From: an uncultured Bacilli bacterium
GTDB lineage: Bacteria > Bacillota_I > Bacilli_A > RF39 > UBA660
NCBI GenBank assembly: GCA_934149245.1
Contig: CAKPER010000027.1
Location: 1-17,061 of the forward strand
Length of the DNA stretch: 17,061 bases
Reading direction: 5' to 3'
Below, piece by piece: positions 13,377 through 17,061 of this stretch. The position numbers and the translations under genes were made by a program. The notes below the pieces were generated by a model. That model ran no database searches, was not told where the DNA came from, and worked only from the letters and a program-made list of their open reading frames with translations. Positions within the stretch are counted from its first letter, which is position 1, and the number at the start of each line of letters is the position of its first letter.

Positions 13377-14315
13377 ATGATTTGTATAGAAAATTTTGAA
13401 CTTAATGAAGATAATAAAGATTTATTAAAAGAGTATAGAACTTACCTTTATACAGAAAAACACTTATCTGATAACTCTATTGAATCATATATTTTAGATA
13501 TTTATAAATATTTAAATTATATGGAGTCTCAAAATATAATAGATCCTTTACTTATTAAAAAAGATGATATTATAGGATATTTAGATTATTTAGAAAAAGA
13601 AAAATGTAGTACTTATAGTATTGTAAGATATTTTTCTACTCTTAGAGTTTTTCATCACTATTTGACTACTAATTATCACGTTAAAGATATAATGCAAGAG
13701 ATTGATAATCCTAAGTATCATAAAAAAATACCAAATATTTTAAGTATCGAAGAAGTAGAGGTGCTACTAAATTTTAAACTTAACAATAGTTTTGATTACC
13801 GTAACAAAGCTATGTTAGAACTTATGTATGCAACTGGACTTAGAGTAAGTGAATTAGTTAATTTAACTATAAATGATATTGATTTAGAAGAAGGATACGT
13901 TAGATGCTTAGGGAAAGGGGCTAAAGAAAGAATTATCCCAATAGGTGCTGTTGCTCTAAAGTATTTAAAAATATATTTATCCGATTATCGAAATAATCTA
14001 AAAAAGAAATATTTATGTGATTCTTTATTTTTAAATAATCATGGTAAAACTATGACTAGACAAGGTTTTCTAAAAATAATTAAAACAATAGCAAAAGAGC
14101 AAAAAATTAATAAGCCTATCTCTCCTCATACTCTAAGACATTCTTTTGCTACTCATCTTTTAAATAATGGAGCCGATTTGCGAAGTATTCAGATAATGCT
14201 AGGACATGAAAGTTTATCAACAACTCAAATTTATACTAATATTAATAATAAAACCCTCAAGGAAAATTATGATTTATTTCATCCAACTATTAGCAATAAT
14301 AAAAATAATAATTAA
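13377..14315 (+). CDS. xerD: Tyrosine recombinase XerD
   Basis: 312 residues. N-terminal SAM-like core-binding domain (about 13-100) and C-terminal catalytic domain. Catalytic residues in order: R156 (ATGLRVSEL), K180 (LGKGAKERIIP), H251 and R254 (HTLRHSFATH), H277 (LGHESLSTTQ) and nucleophile Y286 (IYTNIN). The C-terminal LKENYDLFHP resembles the XerD type LKEVYxxFHPRA, and the overall length fits chromosome-dimer resolution at dif with XerC. No integron, phage or transposon context surrounds it, so a housekeeping role is favoured. SD GGTGAT lies 6 bases from ATG. XerC cannot be fully excluded from sequence alone. Confidence 0.88.
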   Translation: MICIENFELNEDNKDLLKEYRTYLYTEKHLSDNSIESYILDIYKYLNYMESQNIIDPLLIKKDDIIGYLDYLEKEKCSTYSIVRYFSTLRVFHHYLTTNYHVKDIMQEIDNPKYHKKIPNILSIEEVEVLLNFKLNNSFDYRNKAMLELMYATGLRVSELVNLTINDIDLEEGYVRCLGKGAKERIIPIGAVALKYLKIYLSDYRNNLKKKYLCDSLFLNNHGKTMTRQGFLKIIKTIAKEQKINKPISPHTLRHSFATHLLNNGADLRSIQIMLGHESLSTTQIYTNINNKTLKENYDLFHPTISNNKNNN

Positions 14316-14343
14316 TTTTAAGTAATTGATTATATATTAAAAT

Positions 14344-14395
14344 AAAAAATTATAGAAAAGCTATAAAACAACTATAACTTAATCTATAATTTTTT
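14344..14395. terminator. Bidirectional terminator between xerD and the DUF1540 gene
   Basis: A 13-pair perfect stem (14344-14356 with 14383-14395) around a 26-base loop, with A-run and T-run at the base on opposite sides. The two flanking genes converge on it; the DUF1540 stop (14395-14397) sits at its foot. Confidence 0.75.
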
Positions 14396-14565
14396 TATTC
14401 ACAATTCTTTTCACAAAAACTTTTACATATAGTTTCATCATTACAATTACATTCATCTTTTTTGCAACTGCAACTAATTTCAACTTCTTCTAAATTACAA
14501 CATTTACAATTATTATGTTTACATGAGATTACATCACATTTTATATTATTTTTATCTTTACTCAT
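14395..14565 (-). CDS. Cysteine-rich DUF1540-like small protein
   Basis: 56 residues starting MSKDKNNIKCDVISCKHNNC and ending CKSFCEKNCE, with 12 cysteines (C10, 15, 20, 22, 23, 32, 34, 39, 41, 47, 51, 55). The pattern I-x-C-D-V-x-x-C-x-H-N-x2-C, followed by a short EVEI strand and a later C-x-SF, matches the DUF1540 domain of Firmicutes. Function is unknown; the cysteine spacing suggests metal binding or disulfides. SD AGGAGG is the best in the window, 7 bases before ATG, which strongly supports translation. It is convergent with xerD and divergent from comEA. No promoter hexamers were clear in the 147-base gap. Confidence 0.8.
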   Translation of the reverse strand: MSKDKNNIKCDVISCKHNNCKCCNLEEVEISCSCKKDECNCNDETICKSFCEKNCE

Positions 14566-14679
14566 AATTTTTCCTCCTAAATTTATTATTGAATAAACAA
14601 AAAGAAATATACTTTAAAATTAAAAATAAAATAAAAAATTTAGAAAATTAAAAGGAAATCGAAGATAAACAGCCAATAA

Positions 14680-14685
14680 TATAAT
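14680..14685 (+). promoter_or_regulatory. -10 element of the comEA-comEC unit
   Basis: TATAAT 27 bases before the comEA ATG, without a recognisable -35 at 17 bases. AGGAAAT at 14653-14659 resembles a sigma-H -35, but no matching sigma-H -10 was found. Confidence 0.35.
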
Positions 14686-14712
14686 TAGAGGGCAAAAAAG
14701 AGGTGATTATAT

Positions 14713-15486
14713 ATGATAAAAATTAAAATGAAAAATTTATTAACAAAACATCTAAAAAAAATCCTAATATTTTTAGCTTTTTTGATTATGATTATATGTT
14801 TAGGAGTTAAATATTATTTAGTAAATAAGCAAGATAAAGTAGATAAAAAAAGTGATAATGTAGGTATAATAAGTTTAGAAAAAAAAGCTAGTAATTCCAA
14901 TCAAAACATATCCAAAAACAAAACTTCTTCTAAAACAACTAAAGTTTTTGTTGATATAAAAGGGGCTATAGTAAGACCAGGTGTATATGAATTAGAAAAA
15001 GAAAAAAGAGTTATAGATGTTGTTTCTATGGCTGGTGGCCTTAGTGATGAAGCTGACACAACACTCATTAATCTTGCTAAGAAAATAGAAGATGAAATGG
15101 TAGTGATAATTTACACAAAAGAGCAAATAAAAGAAGCTAAGAAAAAAGACTTATTATCAACTACAATAAAAGATAGTTGTGTATGTCCTAAAATAGAAAA
15201 TGATGCCTGTCTTAATAACAATAATAGTAGTAATAAAAGTAGTAGTTCTTCAAAATCTACAACCAAATCACCCAAAGAAACAGCAACTTCGACGGATAAA
15301 ATTAATATAAATACAGCGTCACTAGATGAATTACAAAAAATATCTGGAATAGGTGAAAGCAAAGCTCAGGCTATTATAAAATATCGAGAAGAAAACGGAA
15401 ACTTTAATAAAATCGATGACATAATGAATGTAAGTGGAATAGGAGACGCATTATACGAAAAAATTAAAGACAATATTACAGTCTAG
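14713..15486 (+). CDS. comEA: Competence protein ComEA, DNA receptor
   Basis: 257 residues. A single N-terminal membrane anchor (about 15-36), a Ser/Lys-rich linker, an SLBB domain (about 77-135; VFVDIKGAIVRPGVYEL, VVSMAGGLSDEADTTLINLA), a second low-complexity Ser/Asn linker with C156, C158 and C166, and a C-terminal double helix-hairpin-helix domain (about 196-257) with ININTASLDELQKISGIG and VSGIGDALYEKI. This is the full ComEA layout: membrane-bound receptor of double-stranded DNA during transformation. SD GAGGTGAT is 5-7 bases before ATG. It is followed within five bases by comEC in the same order as in Bacillus; comEB is absent. Regulation unknown. Confidence 0.93.
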   Translation: MIKIKMKNLLTKHLKKILIFLAFLIMIICLGVKYYLVNKQDKVDKKSDNVGIISLEKKASNSNQNISKNKTSSKTTKVFVDIKGAIVRPGVYELEKEKRVIDVVSMAGGLSDEADTTLINLAKKIEDEMVVIIYTKEQIKEAKKKDLLSTTIKDSCVCPKIENDACLNNNNSSNKSSSSSKSTTKSPKETATSTDKININTASLDELQKISGIGESKAQAIIKYREENGNFNKIDDIMNVSGIGDALYEKIKDNITV

Positions 15487-15490
15487 ATAC

Positions 15491-17061
15491 TTGTTTAAAT
15501 TATTAGCAATCATCTTTCTTCTAGGTTCTATTATCTTAACGAATTGCTATAAGTTTACCAGTAAATATAACTCCAATTTAAAAAATATTACGGGAATAGT
15601 TACTAAATATTCTATTGATGGAAATAAATTAACTATCTATCTTAAAGCAAAAGAAATTATAATAATAAATTATTACTTAAAAACAGAAAGTGATAAAGAA
15701 TATTACACTAAAAACTTAGAATTAGGTGATAGATTAAAAATAGTAGGAGAACTATCAATTCCCAATAATAACACAATTCCTAATGGCTTTAATTACAAAA
15801 AATATCTTTATCATAAAAAAATCTATTATTTATTTACAGCTAATAATATAAAAATAGTTTCTAAAAATACTAGCATCTTCTATTTCTTTAAAAACCAAAT
15901 CATAAAAAGAATAACTAAAATAGATAAAACAGGCTATTTAAAAATATTTATAACTGGAGAAAAAGATGATTTAGATAATAATATCCTACAGGAATATCAA
16001 ACTAATGGTGTATCTCATTTGTTTTCTATATCTGGTATGCATGTATCATTACTAGCAAGTATTATTTTATTTATATTAAAAAAATTTTCTTATAACAATA
16101 AACTAAACTATTTAGTAGTAATTCTATTTTTATTATTTTATCTATTTTTAACTAATTTTTCTTCATCAATTTTAAGAACAACAATAATGTTTATTTTAAT
16201 GGCAATTAATAAATGTTATAATTTAAAAGTTAAAAATATAGATATAATCTGTTTGGTATTAATAATCATAATTATAATTAATCCCTTTTATATTTATGAT
16301 ATAGGTTTTCAATATTCTTACTTGATAAGTTTTACTTTAATATTCTTAGCAAAAAAAACAAATAAAGTAAGAAATAAACTTGTTCAAAGCCTTTACATAT
16401 CATTTATTTGCTTTTTAGTATCTTTTCCAATTTCAATATATAATTTTTCTTCCGTAAATATATTATCTATTTTTATAAATATAATTTTAATCCCCCTAGT
16501 AAGTGTAGCAATATACCCACTTTCATTATTAACTTTTATTATAAGCCCCTTAATAAATATTTTTGTCTTAGCAGTATCTATATTAGAAAAATTAAATAAT
16601 ATATTTGCAAGTATTACTATATTTCAGTTAGTAGTGTCCAAACCAAACATTATAATAATTTTTGCCTATTATGTAATAATCTATTTATCTTTATTTAACA
16701 AAAAATATTATTTATTATTGGTTATAATGCTACTAATTCAAAAAAATTTAATCTATTTTGATAATTCTCTTAAAGTGACAATGATAGATGTAGGACAAGG
16801 AGATTCTATTTTTATTAAAATGCCTAACAATAAAGAAAATATCTTGATAGATACAGGAGGTAAAATAAGTTATAATAAAGAAAAGTGGATGATTAGAAAT
16901 AAAAATACTAGTATTACTAAAAATAGTTTAATTCCTTATTTAAAGTCTATGGGGCTAAATAAGTTAAATATGCTAATTATATCACATGGAGACTATGACC
17001 ATATGGGAGAATCAATTAATTTAGTAGAAAACTTCAAAGTAGAAAAAGTAATATTTAATTG
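15491..17061 (+). CDS. comEC: Competence DNA channel ComEC, 5' part
   Basis: The frame stays open to the window end (523 codons) with no stop, so it is truncated by the window. One N-terminal hydrophobic segment is followed by a DUF4131-like OB-fold region (about 35-130), the competence domain with the diagnostic SHLFSISGMHVSLL and several membrane helices, and then a metallo-beta-lactamase-like domain starting TMIDVGQGDSIFI with the motif SHGDYDHMG. ComEC carries single-stranded DNA across the membrane; the last domain is thought to degrade one strand. There is no ATG near the N-terminus: TTG at 15491, four bases after the comEA stop, is the most plausible start, without a clear SD and probably coupled to comEA. 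Confidence 0.92.
   Translation, partial: MFKLLAIIFLLGSIILTNCYKFTSKYNSNLKNITGIVTKYSIDGNKLTIYLKAKEIIIINYYLKTESDKEYYTKNLELGDRLKIVGELSIPNNNTIPNGFNYKKYLYHKKIYYLFTANNIKIVSKNTSIFYFFKNQIIKRITKIDKTGYLKIFITGEKDDLDNNILQEYQTNGVSHLFSISGMHVSLLASIILFILKKFSYNNKLNYLVVILFLLFYLFLTNFSSSILRTTIMFILMAINKCYNLKVKNIDIICLVLIIIIIINPFYIYDIGFQYSYLISFTLIFLAKKTNKVRNKLVQSLYISFICFLVSFPISIYNFSSVNILSIFINIILIPLVSVAIYPLSLLTFIISPLINIFVLAVSILEKLNNIFASITIFQLVVSKPNIIIIFAYYVIIYLSLFNKKYYLLLVIMLLIQKNLIYFDNSLKVTMIDVGQGDSIFIKMPNNKENILIDTGGKISYNKEKWMIRNKNTSITKNSLIPYLKSMGLNKLNMLIISHGDYDHMGESINLVENFKVEKVIFN

Noticed and set aside
13377..14315. XerD-like recombinase as the integrase of a mobile element
   Set aside because: No attachment-site repeats, excision or phage genes nearby; the tRNA-Ser gene is 3 kb away and intact, and the protein has the XerD C-terminal pattern.
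15111..15362. Minus-strand reading frame inside comEA with a poly-Leu run
   Set aside because: The Leu run is the complement of the Ser/Asn-codon linker of comEA; no promoter or SD.
1..17061. Genetic code 4 (TGA = Trp)
   Set aside because: Trp is TGG throughout and no in-frame TGA occurs inside any gene; TGA ends the flippase-like gene. The test is weak because reading through would add only two residues there.

Overview
The window is a very AT-rich, densely packed stretch of a chromosome from a spore-forming, Gram-positive (Firmicutes-type) bacterium. Spo0A, SpoVS and a CotJ spore-coat locus point to endospore formation. The extreme AT bias, lipoprotein and SipW-type secretion signals, and a diacylglycerol-glucosyltransferase-like enzyme of the kind also known in Acholeplasma and streptococci suggest an uncultured gut Bacilli lineage near the Erysipelotrichia/Mollicutes. 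That placement is inference. TGG is used for Trp and TGA appears once as a stop (in the overlap at 2876-2879), so the standard bacterial code fits.

Layout. 1-596: 3' end of a leucine-rich-repeat protein with an exact 22-residue period. 632-4867: a four-gene operon, pgk / flippase-like membrane protein / GT4 glycosyltransferase / divergent tpiA, with every junction overlapping. It starts at a good sigma-A promoter and ends at a hairpin. 4880-7192: spo0A with a candidate Spo0A-binding box in its own promoter, then a large SipW-type surface protein. 7193-8966: two minus-strand genes, a DIP1984-type coiled-coil protein and a ZnuA-like lipoprotein that contains no histidine at all. 9062-10083: rnc and spoVS, with a hairpin that would mask the spoVS ribosome-binding site. 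10161-10343: tRNA-Ser(GCU) with its own promoter and terminator. 10356-10884: two small divergent genes (coiled coil; ribbon-helix-helix, RHH) around an inverted repeat. 11131-12283: cotJC and, upstream, a fused cotJA-cotJB gene. 12340-14395: a DUF3419/methyltransferase-like gene and xerD. 14395-14565: a 56-residue, 12-cysteine DUF1540 protein, minus strand. 14713-17061: comEA and the first part of comEC, cut by the window end.

How it fits together. The first operon couples central glycolysis to glycolipid synthesis or export. spo0A, spoVS and cotJ are scattered sporulation genes, each in its own short unit. comEA/comEC indicate a DNA-uptake apparatus. Several intrinsic terminators start inside the coding sequence or contain the stop codon (lipoprotein, rnc, spoVS, DUF1540), which fits a compacted genome. 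Three genes were recovered by reading the sequence directly: the RHH protein (10717-10884), the DUF1540 protein (14395-14565) and the open-ended comEC. I see no insertion sequence, CRISPR array or phage genes. The most unusual points are the histidine-free metal-receptor homologue, the CotJA-CotJB fusion, the TIM-like protein without a canonical lid loop, and the SD-masking hairpin before spoVS.
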